Positions 32,200-44,734 of a DNA stretch of 64,000 nucleotides are shown here, piece by piece; position 1 is the stretch's first letter; every line of letters begins with the position of its first letter. This DNA comes from Erinaceus europaeus (taxonomy: Eukaryota; Chordata; Mammalia; Eulipotyphla; Erinaceidae), in the NCBI RefSeq assembly GCF_950295315.1, contig NW_026647346.1:78619-142618 (forward strand), read 5' to 3'. The notes beneath the pieces were generated by a model, which did no database searches, had not been told where the DNA came from, and saw only the letters and a program-made list of their open reading frames with translations. A program made the translations under genes and the position numbers.

Positions 32200-33201
32200 T
32201 GTGGGCTTACTCAGGGCACAGCCAAGAATAGCTTAGTACTTCCTTAAATTGAGAAACATTTGGATGTTGGATTTATTATCTGCTGATCTTGGGATTCCTG
32301 CCCCGCTCAACCCCAAAGTGATGACTGAGTTAAGATTAGAGTCAGTTTTCTAGAATCCTCTTATCTAAGGGTGTATGTTAACCTGAGACCACAGTGGAAT
32401 GACACCTTCATACTCTTGGATGTCATGTAATCTGTAATTTGACTTCTATAAGGTCATATATCTGTTTACATTTTATTATTATTATTATTATTATTGAGAG
32501 TGAGAGTCAGAAGCAGAAGTAAGAGAAAGTGAAGAGGTTAAGGAGATGGGGAAAGGAAGAGGAAGAGGAAGGAGAAGAGGGAGGGGAAGGAGACAGCCAG
32601 AGAGTCATTGGCATATGGAGTCATTGGCATATGCAAAACTGGGGGTGACACTTGGGGCTACATGATTTTCAGTTCATCTAGACACTGTACTGTGGACCTG
32701 AGTTGGTTGTTTGAAACATTTGTCATCTCTCCTTTGTCCTCTAACTGTTCCCTCACCCCTTTTATCATTTAGTGGAGGGACTAATTCACTACAGTGCAGT
32801 TTGTTGACATGGTAAGATTTCTCATCACTCAGTGAGAGGTGTCTGCAGAACACTCTCCTCCCCACTCAGCTCCACTCCCAGCACCAAGCACAAGGACCCC
32901 AATACCCTCGGTCACCCTCACTCCCTCTTAGAGTCCCCAGACTCTGCTGATTCCTTGTCCCCTGACACTAAAGTGACAGCCCCTGTGTCCTGTCCATCAA
33001 GCTGCCCTCCATCTCCACTGGCCCTGAGTGACCTCAACTCTCACAGGAGCTCTGTGTAGCTCAGGACTCCTGAATCTGGATGCTGAGTCCTTCTGGGGAA
33101 CTGAGACTCCTCTGCAATGCTTGTGAGTGCTGGCATCATCAGGAGTCCTTGTGTCCAACCTCCCCAGTGACAGGCTGCCCTGTGGGTCTGCTGTGTTGCA
33201 G
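32200..33201. other. Copy B intron 1
   Basis: Contains (ATT)n at 32468-32492 and a purine-rich stretch at 32500-32600. A 75-codon open frame at 32832-33059 is Ser/Pro-rich and could be an alternative exon, but no splice pattern supports it. Confidence 0.4.
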
Positions 33202-33360
33202 TTCTGCTGTGGAGGAGAGCGGCCTGGAAGAGAAGAACATACCAGAGGTGCCTCGTGGCCACATCCAGTTCACAGGCCTTGGCAAATTCCAGAAGAGTCG
33301 GAGGTGGCAGAAAAGGCAACTGATCTTATATTCCAATGTGCTGCTCATCTCCAACACAAA
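33202..33360 (+). CDS. Copy B exon 2, start of PH-like domain
   Basis: Acceptor TGTGTTGCAG|; donor ACAAA|GTGCGT. Phase 2 in and out. The product contains HIQFTGLGKFQKSRRWQKR followed by LILYSNVLLIS. This is the first beta strands of a PH fold, close in pattern to the ARHGAP20 region where GxxELKRG is followed by a hydrophobic LFLFNDLFVVAK strand pair. Confidence 0.65.
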
Positions 33361-33859
33361 GTGCGTACCTGCTCCCCCTGCTCCTGACTCCACAGCTGCC
33401 TCTTCTCTGCTGCCCTGAGGATAGAAGAGGTGGCTTTTCTGCAAGGTTTCTGTCCAGCACTGGGCTGGCAGCAGAGGGGAAGCAAGGAGACTGGGCAGGG
33501 CTCCGAGTTCTGGGGAAAGGCAGCCAGGGTGGAGAGGCTGAAGGAGAGATGCAGAGTCAGAGGCCAGGGGGCCCCCAGACTGGAGGACCCTCCCACAGCC
33601 TGCTCTTCCTTCACATGTCTGCCCTTCCAGTTTGGCCCCAGGGAGACAGGACAAGCCATAGCCCATCCCTGCTTCCCATGACTCACAGACACTCACACGA
33701 AATTTCTGCAAAATGTCTGCAATCACAGACTGCACATGGTGACAGGGACCATGGACTGAGGGAATGAGTGGTTTATTAACTGAATTTATCCTGTGTGACA
33801 CGAGGCAATGAATTCAGTGAGTGGACTACACTGTTGAGCAAAGTCCTCCTCAATTCTTT

Positions 33860-33985
33860 TTTTAACCAGAGCACTGCTCAGCTCTGGCATTTGGGGTGCA
33901 GGGGATTGAACCTAGGACTTTGGAGCCTCAGGCATGAGAGTATCTTTTCATAACCATTATAGTGTCTATACACCACCCTCAAATT
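33860..33985 (-). repeat. Short SINE family, reverse copy
   Basis: CAGAGCACTGCTCAGCTCTGG, GGGGATTGAACCTAGGAC, CCTCAGGCATGAGAG; partner of 12345-12475. A SINE-like purine-rich piece continues to about 34140. Confidence 0.7.
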
Positions 33986-34289
33986 TCTTTTAAAGTACCT
34001 GAGAGACAAAGAAGGAGATGGGGAAGGGAACAGTGAGGAGAGACACCCAGTGACAGCTCCCACCGTGCAGTTCCCTTTGCTCCTGTCCATGGTCCTTCTC
34101 ATGGTACATGAGCCTCTGCCTGGTTTTAGGTGGGCACAGTACTTAAGCAGCTTTTTATGTTTTGCCAGAACATAAAAACATAACATAACATGTTGACAGA
34201 TATTTATATGTAAAATTATGAATACAAATTTATGAAAGCAAATTTTAAATAACTTAAGCTTTAAAGGCATGAAAAACTCTTAGAAACTG

Positions 34290-34570
34290 AGACTGGGTGG
34301 CTGCGTGGTGGTGGCACACCTGGTTGAGCATCCATGGCCTAAGACACAGGTTCAATCCCCACTCCCTATCTGCAGAGGGAAAGATTCATGAGCAGTTAGC
34401 AAGGCTGGAGGTTTCATTCCTCTCTTCCACTCAGTCACCTTACCATCCTATTTCTCGCAGTCCTATTAAAAAAAACAAAACAAAACAAAAAACAGGAAAA
34501 TGACCCACAAGAACAGTGGATTCATCATGTAGCCACTAAGCCACAGAATAACCCCAATGGCAACTAAAAA
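34290..34570 (+). repeat. tRNA-derived SINE
   Basis: GGTGGTGGCACACCTGGTTGAG head, GGTTCAATCCCCAC, 3' block GAACAGTGGATTCATCATG and AATAACCCCAATGGC. Confidence 0.8.
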
Positions 34571-35090
34571 AATAGATATTGAAAATTCAACTTGTTTGGG
34601 AATCATGGAAAATATGTTTAACTAACATTGTAATGCATGATTTATTTCATTAGTATCCTCAAGTACTTTCAGGATGACAATAATTAACTAATAAGCTCAT
34701 TGCAATTTCCATACAATTAATAAGGGAAATATGATCATGGATCATTATGGCAAACAAATAAGCAACAGGAAAGATGCTGAGTGAAAGGTTCTCTTAGGGA
34801 GCTCATAAATATGGGGGGGTATCTAATTGTTCTGCAATGTTCAGGAAAATGGCTGCTTTCCTCCCACTGGTAAGGAGTGTTCAGGGACATCCTGGGCCAG
34901 GCTCCAGTCAGCACACAGCACTCAGGCCCCAGCCCTCCCTCTGCTGTGCTCTCAAGGCTCAGCTCAGAGGGGAAGGAGCCACAGAAACACACCCACCATC
35001 TCCCCAGGAGAAACCCAGCTGCTCCCAGAATGCTGGAGATGCCAGCTAACTGCTCTGTGCTCTGTTCCCTCTCCTGGTTGAAGAGTGCAG

Positions 35091-35210
35091 AATCAAGTAC
35101 ACTTTGACTCTGCGGGACATGTCGGTGACATTCAACAAGAGGAAAGGAAAGAAAGCCCGAACATCGCTGGTCTTGGGCTGGAGAGACCGCATCTTCGTGG
35201 TCTGTTTTCA
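35091..35210 (+). CDS. Copy B exon 3, central PH-like domain
   Basis: Acceptor GAAGAGTGCAG|; donor TTTTCA|GTAAGA. Joined in phase to exon 2 it reads KIKYTLTLRDMSVTF, then a basic KRKGKKARTS and SLVLGWRDRIFVVCF. ARHGAP20 has a comparable KIKL, then FVLGW and a VATF strand at the same places, so I assign this family with moderate confidence. Confidence 0.65.
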
Positions 35211-35344
35211 GTAAGACTGCAGCCTGACCCTGTCTCCTCATGAATCTCGGGGGGAGCACAGCTCTCCATCTGGGGGTCTATTAGCCACACATGCTCTGAC
35301 CCCCACAAGGACAGCTGTGTGCTCTCAACTGCCCCCCAATGGCT

Positions 35345-35465
35345 CTGATTCAAGCAAACACATGAAGCTTCTAAGCCATCTGCAGGTGGGGACCAGGGGC
35401 TTGAACCTGGGTCCTTGTGCATGGTAACATGTGCAGTTAACCACTGGCACCACCACCTGACCCCC
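35345..35465 (-). repeat. SINE, truncated
   Basis: TGCAGGTGGGGACCAGGGGC, TTGAACCTGGGTCC and CCACCACCTGACCCC: reversed tRNA-like head. Confidence 0.7.
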
Positions 35466-35852
35466 AACCCAATTTCCTCTCCATCTAGAAGATTTCTTTG
35501 CCAACTCAGCAAACTATCTGTCAGAGAGCTGGGCCTCTCACCACCCAGTGAGCAGGACAGGCCTCCTGACTCACACAGTCCCACCAATAACAACCTGATG
35601 TTGATGTTTACATGTTGAAGATTTTTTTTTTGTTTCCTGTAGATAATTTACCCCTGGAAGGGATACCTTTATTTTACTTTTTGTTAACTTTTTATTGGTG
35701 GGGGGAAGTACTCACAATATGTTTGTGTGAATTTTGTGCATTTTATCTTCTTTTCTCCCCTTCTCTTGGATTTCAGTTCAGTTACGAAAATGGAGCAATG
35801 GTACAATGAGCTTCATAGGCATCCCCTTAGTTCAGGTATTACAAATCTTTTT

Positions 35853-35992
35853 TTAAAAGACTTTATTTTATTAATTAGAAAGACAGGGGAAGAGAGAGAA
35901 ACAGACATCACTCTGGTACACGTGCTTCCAGGGATTGAACTAGGATCTCATGCTTGCATCCTTTTTCCTTTGTGACACCTCCCAGGCCATGG
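35853..35992 (-). repeat. Short tRNA-related SINE, reverse copy
   Basis: ATTAATTAGAAAGACAGGGG, CATCACTCTGGTACACGTGC, GGATTGAACTAGGATCTCATGC and CCTCCCAGGCC. Confidence 0.75.
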
Positions 35993-36417
35993 TATTTCAA
36001 ATCTTCAAGTTCTCAGAATGCAGAGTCCTGGCAGTCAGAGCCCCTCCCTCTCCTCCCCCTTCTCTCCATGCTGTGATGGGAGCTAACATCACCCTGGACC
36101 ATGTATTTACCTGCCCTGATTTAAGGGCAGGTTTCTCTGTGGGGTGGTTCTCAAAGCAAATGCACCTGCCAGCCCTACAGCCCAGGGAGGTTCTGGCCTG
36201 GACTCCAGGCAGGAAAGCTGTGAAGTCAGGATCTGTAGGCCTGATTTCAGAGAGCTGACAACATAGGTATGTTTTCTAGGATTGCTCTCATTTTCCAGAA
36301 ATACATTTGCATATATCTTCATTAGATCTTGCTGAGTATGTTAATGTCTTGAAAATGTAGTGAAAAAGACTGAAGTGACTAGTCAAAATGTAAGTTGCCT
36401 TGAAAATAATCTAACAG

Positions 36418-36517
36418 ATTTCTTCTGTTTTGGGTCACTGTGGACTTGATTAGCAACATTCAGAATGAGATTCTGGGCATCCAGAACACCTCCCGAAAGC
36501 AGGTGGAAGACATCACT
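36418..36517 (+). CDS. Copy B exon 4, C-terminal helix of PH-like domain
   Basis: Acceptor ATCTAACAG|; donor ATCACT|GTAAGT. Phase 2 in, 0 out. It reads FWVTVDLISNIQNEILGI, an amphipathic segment with the Trp expected in the last helix of PH domains. The 3' border is confirmed by copy A at base 26. Confidence 0.6.
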
Positions 36518-37699
36518 GTAAGTATTTCTAAGACTAGAACTTACAATCCAAGCTCCTGCCTTGGACAGAAAGAGGTCTAGATATGAGGGGAGAACCCAGA
36601 ATGTACCAGACAGAAAAGTGTATTTTTCTACAGACACACAGGTCTGTGTATACACAGAAAAGGAAGCTGTGACTATATGCAACAATCCTTGGTGGTCACA
36701 TGACAAACTTGGAAAGAACACTGCATCTGAAAAGTTACCTTTTTTTCAGATTTCCCCTAATATCCATCCTTGATGTCTCTTGCACCAAATAATTTTCACG
36801 AGGCAGCTTTTCTATTAGCATGGATTTCTTTTTCCAATTAACTCTTGCATATACAAAGTGGTTTGCATTCTTTTCTGTAGATAATTTATCCCTGGAAAGG
36901 ATTTTTGTTTACTTTTTATTCAAGGGGGTATTACTGGTTTACAGTAAACAGTAAACAGTTGTTGGCACATATGTGTATATTCTCAGTTTTATGCAAAACA
37001 CTCTCACCCCCAGCCCAGCTCCTCCTCCCCCATCATGCACCAGGACCTGAAAGACCACTCGCCCTAGTCCTTTACTTCAGTGCAGTACATCAAACCCAAT
37101 TCAGGGATGGCCCTTTCAAGTCAAGAGAAAATACTGACCTCAATTTTCTTTTCCTTTCCTTTCCTTTCTTTTTTTTTTTTTTTTAGTAATTTATTTCTTT
37201 ATTGGGGAATGTTTTACATTCCACAGTAAATACAATAGTTTGTACATGCATAACATTCCCCAGTTTCCCATTTAACAATACAACGCCCACTATGTCATTT
37301 ATGATACTTCATGGACCTGTATTCTCCCCACCCACCCACCCCAGAGTATTTTACTTTGGTGCGATATGCCAATTACATTTTGGGTTCTACTTGTGTTTTC
37401 ATTTCTGATCTTGTTTTTCAACTTCTGCCTGAGAGTGAGATCATCCCATATTCATCCTTCTGCTTCTGACTTATTTCCCATAACATGAATTTTTCAAGGT
37501 CCATCCAAGATCGGCTGAAAACTGTGAAGTCACCATTTTTTACAGCTGAGTAGTATTCCATTGTGTATATATAGTATCGCACAACTTGCTCAGCCACTCA
37601 TCTGTTGTTGGACACCTGGGTTGCTTCCAGGTTTTGGCTATTACAAATTGTGCTGCCAAGAACATATGTGTACACAGATCTTTTTTGATGGATGTGTTG

Positions 37700-40600
37700 G
37701 GTTCCTTAGGATATATCCCCAGGAGAGGAATTGCAGGGTAGGTCCATTTCTAGACTTCGGAGAGTTCTCCAGACTGTTCTCCATAGAGGTTGGACCAATT
37801 GACATTCCCACCAGCAGTGTAAGAGGGTTCCTTTGACCCCACACCCTCTCCAGCATTTGCTACTGTTACCTTTTCTGATGTATGACATTCTCACAGGAGT
37901 GAAGTGATACCTCATTGTTGTCTTGATTTGCATTTCTCTGACAATCAGAGACTTGGAGCATTTTTCCATGTGTTTCTCGGCCTTTTGGATCTCTTCTGTG
38001 GAGAATATTCTGTCCAAGTCCTCCCCCATTTTTGGATAGGGTTATTTGTTGACTTGTTGTTGAGTCTGGCAAGCTCTTTATATATGCTGGTTATTAAACT
38101 CTTATCTGATGTATGGCATGTAAAGATCTTCTCCCATTCTGTGAGACATCTCTTGGTTTGGGTAGTGGTTTCTTTTGCTGTGAAGAAGCTTTTTAATTTG
38201 ATGTAGTCCCATAGGTTTATACTTGCCTTAGTCTTCTTTGTAATTGGATTCGTTTCATTGAAAATGTCTTTAAAATTTATGCGGAAAAGAGTTCTGCCAA
38301 TATTTTCCTCTAAGTATCTGATAGTTTGTGGTCTATCCTCCAAGTCCTTGATCCACTTTGAATTTACTTTTGTATTTGGTGAAATACAATGATTCAGTTT
38401 CACTCTTCTGCATGTTTCAACCCATTGTTTCCAACACCATTTGTTGAAGAGACTCTGCTTTCCCCATTTAATAGTCTGGGCACCTTTGTCAAAGATTAGA
38501 TGTCCATAGGTGTGGGGCCTCATTTCTGGGCTCTCAATTCTATTTCACTGTCCAGTGTGTCTATTCATGTTCCAGTACCAAGCAGTTTGGATGACAATGG
38601 CCCTGTAATACAGTTTGAAATCTGAATGTGTGGTCACTCCGGTTCTGTTCTTTTTTCTCAAGATTGTTTTGGCAATTCTAGGTCTTTTCTGGTTCCAGAT
38701 AAAAATTTGTAGCATTTTTTTCTATTCTCCTAAAAATGTGCTTGGGATCTTGATAGGGATAGCATTAAATTTGTAGATGGCTCTGGGTAATATATTTATT
38801 TTGATGATGTTAATTCTTCCAACCCATGAACATGGAATACCTTTCCACTTCTTTGTGTCTTTTTCAATTTCTTTGAGTAGTGACTCATAATTTTCAGTAT
38901 ACAAGTCTTTCACTTCTTTGGGTAGATTCACTCCTAGATATTTTATTGTTTTTGTTGCTATAGGAAAAGGAATTGATTTCTGGATTTCAATTTCTTCTAA
39001 CTCAGTGTTTGCATAGAGGAATGCCACTGACTTTTGAATGTTAATTTTGTAGCCTGACACCTTACTGTATTGCCTGATGATTTCCAAAAGCTTCTTGCTG
39101 GATTCCTTAGGTTTTTCCATGTTAACTACTATGTCATCTGCAAATAAGTAGAGTTTGACTTCTTCTCTTCCAATCTTTATCCCTTTAATTCCTTGCTCCT
39201 GCCTGATTGCCTGATTGCTATGGCAAGAACTACAACACTATGTTGACTAGTAATGGTGATAGTGGGCATCCCTGTCTAGTGCCTGATCTGAGTGGAAATG
39301 ATTCCAGTTTTACACCATTGAGTATGATGTTGGCTGTAGGTTTGCTATATATAGACTCCACTATCTTCGTAATTTTCCATCTATTCCCATTTTTGTAGTG
39401 TTTTTATCATAAAGAGATGTTGTATTTTTTCAAAGGCTTTCTCTGCATCTATTGATATGACCATGTGTTTTTTTGGTCTTGCTTTTGTTGATGTGGTGGA
39501 TCACATTGTTTGATTTACATATATTAAACCAACCTTGCATGCCTGGGATAAACCCCACTTGGTCATGATGAACAATCTTTTTGATATACTGTTGTATCCG
39601 GTTGGGTAGAATTTTGGTGAATATTTTCGCATCTATGTTCATCAGAGATATTGGTCTGTAGTTTTCTTTTTTGGTTGTGTCCCTGTCGCTTTTGGTATCA
39701 GAGAGATATGGGCTTCATAGAAGCTGGCAGGGAGTATTCCAGTGTCTTCAATCTTCTGGAAGACTTTTAAAAGTAGAGGTATTAGTTCTTCTTTGAAGGT
39801 TTTGTAGAATTCATTTGTAAAGCCATCTGGTCCAGGACTTGTTTTTTTGGGGAGATTTTTGATAACTGTTTCAATTTCATTAGCTGTGATGGGCCTGTTT
39901 GTGTTATCCACTTCCTCTTTACTTAGTTTTGGAAGTTGGTAGGTATCTAGGAAATCATCCATTTCTTCCAGGTTCTCTAGCTTGGTGGCATATAGTTGTT
40001 CATAGAAGTCTCACATGACATGTTGAATTTCTGCAGTGTCTGCTGTGATATCTCCTCTTTCATTTACTATCCAATTTACTTGGGTCTTCTCCCTTTTTTG
40101 TTTTGTGAGTCTGGCTAAAGGTTTGTCGATTTTGTTCACTCTTTTGAAGAGCCAACATTTACTTTCGTTGATCTTTTGTATGGTTTTCTTATTCTCAATG
40201 TTATTTATTTCTGCCCTAACTTTAGTGATTTATGTCCTTCTGGTTGCTTTAGGGTTCCTTTGTTCTTCTTCTTATAGGTCTTTAAGATGTGCAATCAGGC
40301 TGTTTATTTGTGCTTTTTCTTGTTTCCTAATGTGTGCTTGTATAGCTAGGAACTTCCCTCTTAGGACTGCTTTAGCTGTGTCCCAAATATTTTGATAGCT
40401 TGTGTCTCCATTTTCATTGAACTCTCGAAACATTTTGATTTCTTCCTTGATTTCCTCTTTGACCCAGAAGTTGTTAAGAAGTGTACTGTTGAGCTTCCAC
40501 ATTTTGGCACTGTTACTAATCTTTTGTTTCTTGTTAAGTGTTAGTTTAATTCCACTGTGGTCTGAGAAGATGCTTAGGATGATTTCAATGCTCTTGAATT

Positions 40601-41216
40601 GGCTGATGCTGTCTTTGTGGCCTAATGTATGGTCTATCCTTGGCAATGACCCATGTGGATTTGAGTAAAATGTGTATTCCAGTTTCTTGGGATGAATGAC
40701 TCTTCAAATGTCCAATAGTTCTAGTTTATCTATCTCTTCATTTATCTCCCTTATGTCTTTATTGATTTTCTGCCTGGATGATATGTCAAGTTGAGAGAAT
40801 GGGGTGTTGAAGTCCCCTACTATGATTTTGTTGCTTTTAATATATTGCTGTAGCTCTTTCAGTAAAAGTTTGATGTATTTAGATGGCTTCTCATTGGGTG
40901 CATAGATGTTAATAATTGTTCAGTCCTCTTGATTGATCCTCTCAGCATTAAGTAGTGTCCATTCCTATCTTTTTTAATCTTATCTATTTTAAAGTCTATC
41001 GTGTCAGATATGAGAATAGCTGTTCCTGCACTTTTTTTCTGGGCCATTGGCTTGTATGATAGTTTTCCATCCTTTCACTTTAAGTCTGTGTTTGTCTTGT
41101 TGAGTTCGGTGGGCTTCCTGTAGACAGCATATTGCTGGGTTGTGTTTTCTGATCCATCTTCCTACTCTGTGTCTTTTAATAGGTGAATTCAGGCCATTGA
41201 CATTAATTGATATCAA
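37700..41216 (-). pseudogene. L1 ORF2p remnant
   Basis: In element order: endonuclease start ISINVNGLNSPIKRHR and CCLQEAHR (41216-41004) and DTIDFKIDKIKKD (to 40859). Then come [14 protein letters not shown] (39962-39642), the RT palm region near 39160-39120 and 39120-38722 ([13 protein letters not shown]). The C-terminal part follows (38523-37945 WIKDLEDRPQTIRYLEENI; 38029-37706 with [18 protein letters not shown], the Cys/His region). At least five frameshifts or stops separate these parts. Confidence 0.9.
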
Positions 41217-41356
41217 ATATTGAAGCTATTTTAAGGCCACTCTTGTAGAGTTTTAGAGTGTTTTGATATATGTCCTATTTGTGGTGGTCTGATTGTTTAT
41301 AGGAGGCCTTTCAGAACTTCTTTCAGGGCAGGCTTGTTGATAGTTGATTCCTTCAA

Positions 41357-42270
41357 CTATTGCTTGTCTGAGAAGGTTCTGATGCCTCCATCTAGTCTGA
41401 ATGACATTTTAGCAGGATATAGTATTCTTGGTTGAAAGCCTTTCTCATTGAGCACTCGATAGATATCTTGCCATTCTCTTCTGGCCTGTAGTGTTTGTGT
41501 GGAGAAGTCTGCTGCTAATCTTATGGGTTTTCCTTTGTAGGTGACTCTTTGTATTTCCCTTGCAGCCTTCAGGATCCTTTCTTTATCCTTATTCCTTTCC
41601 ATTCTAAGTATGATATGTCTTGGTGTCTTTAGGTCTGGGTTAATTCTGTTTGGGACCCTCTGGGCTTCTTGAATCTTTATGTCTTTGATGTTGTCTAGAC
41701 TAGAGAAGTTTTCAACTATTATGGCCTGGAAAATGCTTTCTTCCTCTCCTGCTCTTTCTTCCTCTGGTATGCCAATAATGCATATATTGTTTCTTTTGAA
41801 GTCATGCCATAGGACTCTGTTGTTGTTTCAGCATCTATTTATCTCTTTTTGAGATCTCTTACTTCTTTGTTAGTTGTCTCTAATTCATCCTCAATCTTGC
41901 TAATTCTGTCTTCAGCCTCATAGATTCTATTCTCTCTGCCCTCTACTGTTTTCTGGAGTTCATCTATTTTGTTGCCCTGTTCTGATACTGTTTTAGCTTG
42001 TTCAGCTAGTTGCGTTCTTAGCTCAGCAATTTCAGCTTTCAGCTCTCTAATAACCATGAGATAATTAGTATTTTCTTCCATAGTCCCATTTGTTGTTCCT
42101 GTATTTCTGATTACAATTTTTTCAAATTCTTTACTCACTCCTGTTATTATTTCCTTAGCTAATGTTTGGATGTTGAACTCATTATTTTGTGCTTCATCCT
42201 CTGGAGGACATTTAGCTGGACTCCTGTCCTGGTTCGATTCTCCAGTATTTCTTCTTGTTGTTTTAACCAT
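41357..42270 (-). pseudogene. L1 ORF1p remnant
   Basis: The N-terminal part (42270-41839) begins MVKTTRRNTGESNQD and continues as a long coiled coil (heptads around ELRTQLAEQAKTVSEQGNKI), the trimerisation region. The C-terminal part (41602-41357) carries RLAADFSTQTLQARREW, typical of the RNA-binding C-terminal domain. The frame is broken between them, near 41835, where a stop interrupts it. Confidence 0.85.
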
Positions 42271-42289
42271 TTTATATATTATGTTATGA

Positions 42290-43055
42290 GTTCCCTTTAT
42301 CAGTACTTTTCAAATTACTGATCACTATTGACTGGATTGACCTGTGTCTAAGTAAGTTAATTAAAGGGTTCACAGTGGTGGAAGTTACCAGTTGTTTCAA
42401 TAGTTTTTTAATCAATCCCTGAGTTGGAGCTCAGTGGTTTAAAAGCCTCTTTTTTTCCTTCCCTGTAGGCTATGGGAGCCTGAGGGCTTTTAAAATATCA
42501 GTAGGCTTCTTAGCTTAATCACTGACTCCTGACCAAGAGATAAAGCAGGGTGTGGCATAGGTAATCCAGTGGTTATGCAAAGAGATTTTCACAGCCCCTC
42601 AGCTATGCCACGGAGGTATAGGTCTTCTTCTGAGTTTCCTGGTTAGATCTCTGTCCCCTGGTGTCCCTCCCTGTCGCTGCTCCAGATGCTGAGGGCAGTA
42701 GCAATGGAGACTCAGAGTTGCACTTGGTGAGTCTCTGGGGAGTCCTCTCCTCCCTTCAGCTGTCCCCTTGTTCATGGAGCAGACTGGAGGTGGTGTCTCA
42801 ACTGATAAACTGCTGGACTGTTAGCAGTCACTTCATCTCTCCTTTCACTCCTCTCTCCTCTCTATCACCAGCCACACGTGTTTGTACTCACCGGTGATTT
42901 AGTGGGTTCCTGTGGTCATTCTAGTCCTGTCTTGTTCAGTCCCGGGAGGTCTCCTTTGGTATTCCTAGTTGATCTGGGAGAGGAGAGGAGAGGAGAGAAA
43001 GTGATATGCTGCTGCTCATAGCTCTGATCCGGAAGTCTCCTTTCCTTTCTTTTTC
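42290..43055 (-). promoter_or_regulatory. L1 5' untranslated region (putative promoter)
   Basis: About 770 bases between ORF1 and the element's 5' end, moderately GC-rich, with no coding frame. By position it is the L1 internal promoter region. No motif could be verified. Confidence 0.5.
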
Positions 43056-43059
43056 TCCT

Positions 43060-43320
43060 CTCTCTCTGGGGCTTTTGCTGCACTACAAATCAACTGCTCC
43101 TATGGCTATTTATTTGATTTTTATTTTTTTATAGGAAAGAGAGAAATTGAGAGAGGAGGGGAAGATACTTGAAAGAGAAAGAGAAACTGCATATATGCTT
43201 CACCACTTCTGAAGTGACCCCCATGCAGATTAGGAGCAGAGGCTTGAACCAGGATCCTTCTGTAGATCCTTGCACTTTGTACTATGTACGCTTAACCTGT
43301 TGCACCATAACCCACCTCTC
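43060..43320 (-). repeat. tRNA-derived SINE
   Basis: TGCACTACAAATCAACTGCTCC start, GGAAAGAGAGAAATTGAGAG, TTCTGAAGTGACCCCCATGC and a GCACCATAACCCACC end. Confidence 0.8.
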
Positions 43321-43321
43321 C

Positions 43322-43465
43322 CCCCTCAAGAGAGATAGACACCTGCAGACCTGCTTCACCTCTCAGGAATCCTCCCCACTACAGGTAGGGAGTGAGGGTT
43401 CAGCCCTGGGTTCTTGCACTTGGTAAAGTGTGTGCCTAACCAGCTGCACCACCTCCTAGCCTGCT
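43322..43465 (-). repeat. SINE, truncated
   Basis: GATAGACACCTGCAGACCTGC, CCACTACAGGTAGGGAG and GCACCACCTCCTAGCC. Confidence 0.75.
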
Positions 43466-43942
43466 TTCCTTTTTTTTTATTCCTTCTTTCACATAATTTG
43501 AGCTTGTGCATCATGTCAGGGTTGGCCTTCATTCAGCATCACTGATGACATTTTCCTGCTTCTTCATACACCAGGCAATGCTTCTCCTAAGTAGGCGAAA
43601 TGTGCATTTTTTTCTTTCAAACCATTTGATTAGATAGTTGATATTTTTAATTACAAATTAATAAACTAGGAATTACCTGTGTGTATATCCTAAGACTAGA
43701 GTGCAAGCAAGAAGAAATCCATATATCCTTGTCAACACACTTCTGAACATGCACTGAAAACCCAAGGATTCACTTAAATCTACAGTGTAGACTCTAAACC
43801 ACAGTCACCCCCAGGGGTAAAGTAGCTTTGATCCTGGACACAGGGCTCTCTCTCTCTCTGAGGAAACAAAGCTGCTGGAAAATGTGTTCTTCCACTGTTC
43901 ACTCCAAAAGCTTGTTGTGACCCTGCCTTCCTTCTCTTCCAG

Positions 43943-43985
43943 GATGCGAATTCCAGTCTGGAAGAAACCACAGAGCCACCTGCAG
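43943..43985 (+). CDS. Copy B exon 5
   Basis: Acceptor CTCTTCCAG|; donor TGCAG|GTGAGT. Phase 0 in, 1 out. Short exon DANSSLEETTEPPA, 24 bases shorter than in copy A without loss of frame. Confidence 0.55.
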
Positions 43986-44466
43986 GTGAGTGTCAGGGTA
44001 ATCTGAGAAGAGGCTGATTGGAGTGAGACATTAACTGCAAAGACTCAAAGTAAATTGTTTCCGGCTTCGCTTCAATACCTTCTGACAGGGAAAGCACAGG
44101 CAACAGGCCTCCGTGCATTCAATAGACAGTAACCAACTCACTGCTCTGTAACAGGCTCCAGTGACAGTCCTTGCTTCTCTACTTCTTTCTCTGTGGCAGA
44201 TTTGCTCTGTAGCGCTCTTCTTCATGAGGAATTCATGGCATTCCAGGCACAGTAATGTATAAGAGCATCTTCCTCTTTATTTTGTCAACTCTTTTCTTGG
44301 GCACATGCGAGGGCAGGGTCTCCTGTCAGGTTCAGAGACACAGAGACACAGAGACACGGCCTTCTTTGCACAGAAGGTCCAGGAGAAGGCCCGTGTGTCA
44401 CACTTACAGTGAGGTGAGTCTCTTCATGGTCAGCCTGGACCTAGACTGAGGTTTCTCTCCATCTAG

Positions 44467-44613
44467 ATGGCAAACATCTGCAGGAGCATGAAGTGGGCCA
44501 AATGCCAGCCACTGAGGAGCTTCCACAGGAAGCACAGGAGTCCCCCAGCCTCGCATGTGAAGACCAGCAGGGGAAAGGGGACCCCCTGGGTGCCTGTGTA
44601 TGCCTTGAGCCAG
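44467..44613 (+). CDS. Copy B exon 6
   Basis: Acceptor CTCCATCTAG|; donor GAGCCAG|GTCAGA. Phase 1 in and out. GKHLQEHEVGQMPATEELP is followed by a Glu/Gln/Pro-rich part. The donor seen here is deleted in copy A. Confidence 0.55.
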
Positions 44614-44734
44614 GTCAGATCTTCCTTCCTGAAACAAGCTCATGAAACTGAAAACCAATCCCATGGGAGGGAGGGCAGGATTAGCAGGGACCTAGAAGCC
44701 CCCAGAAACCATACGCGTCTCCACTGACTCTGGT

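Larger units (their letters stand above)
37168..43055 (-). mobile_element. Almost full-length but inactive L1 retrotransposon
   Basis: Reverse orientation with a poly(T) at 37169-37184 (the poly(A) tail), 3' untranslated region, ORF2 in broken frames (about 41216-37700), ORF1 (42270-41357) and a 5' untranslated region to about 43055. It lies inside intron 4 of copy B. The flanks share a TTCCTTTCCTTTC-like motif, which may be a target duplication or simple repeat. Frameshifts and stops in both ORFs make it dead. It is about 5.9 kb, close to the normal L1 length. Confidence 0.9.

Noticed and set aside
33139..33801. A 220-codon reverse frame
   Set aside because: It is antisense to the PH exon at 33202-33360, which has splice and phase support; no family resemblance.
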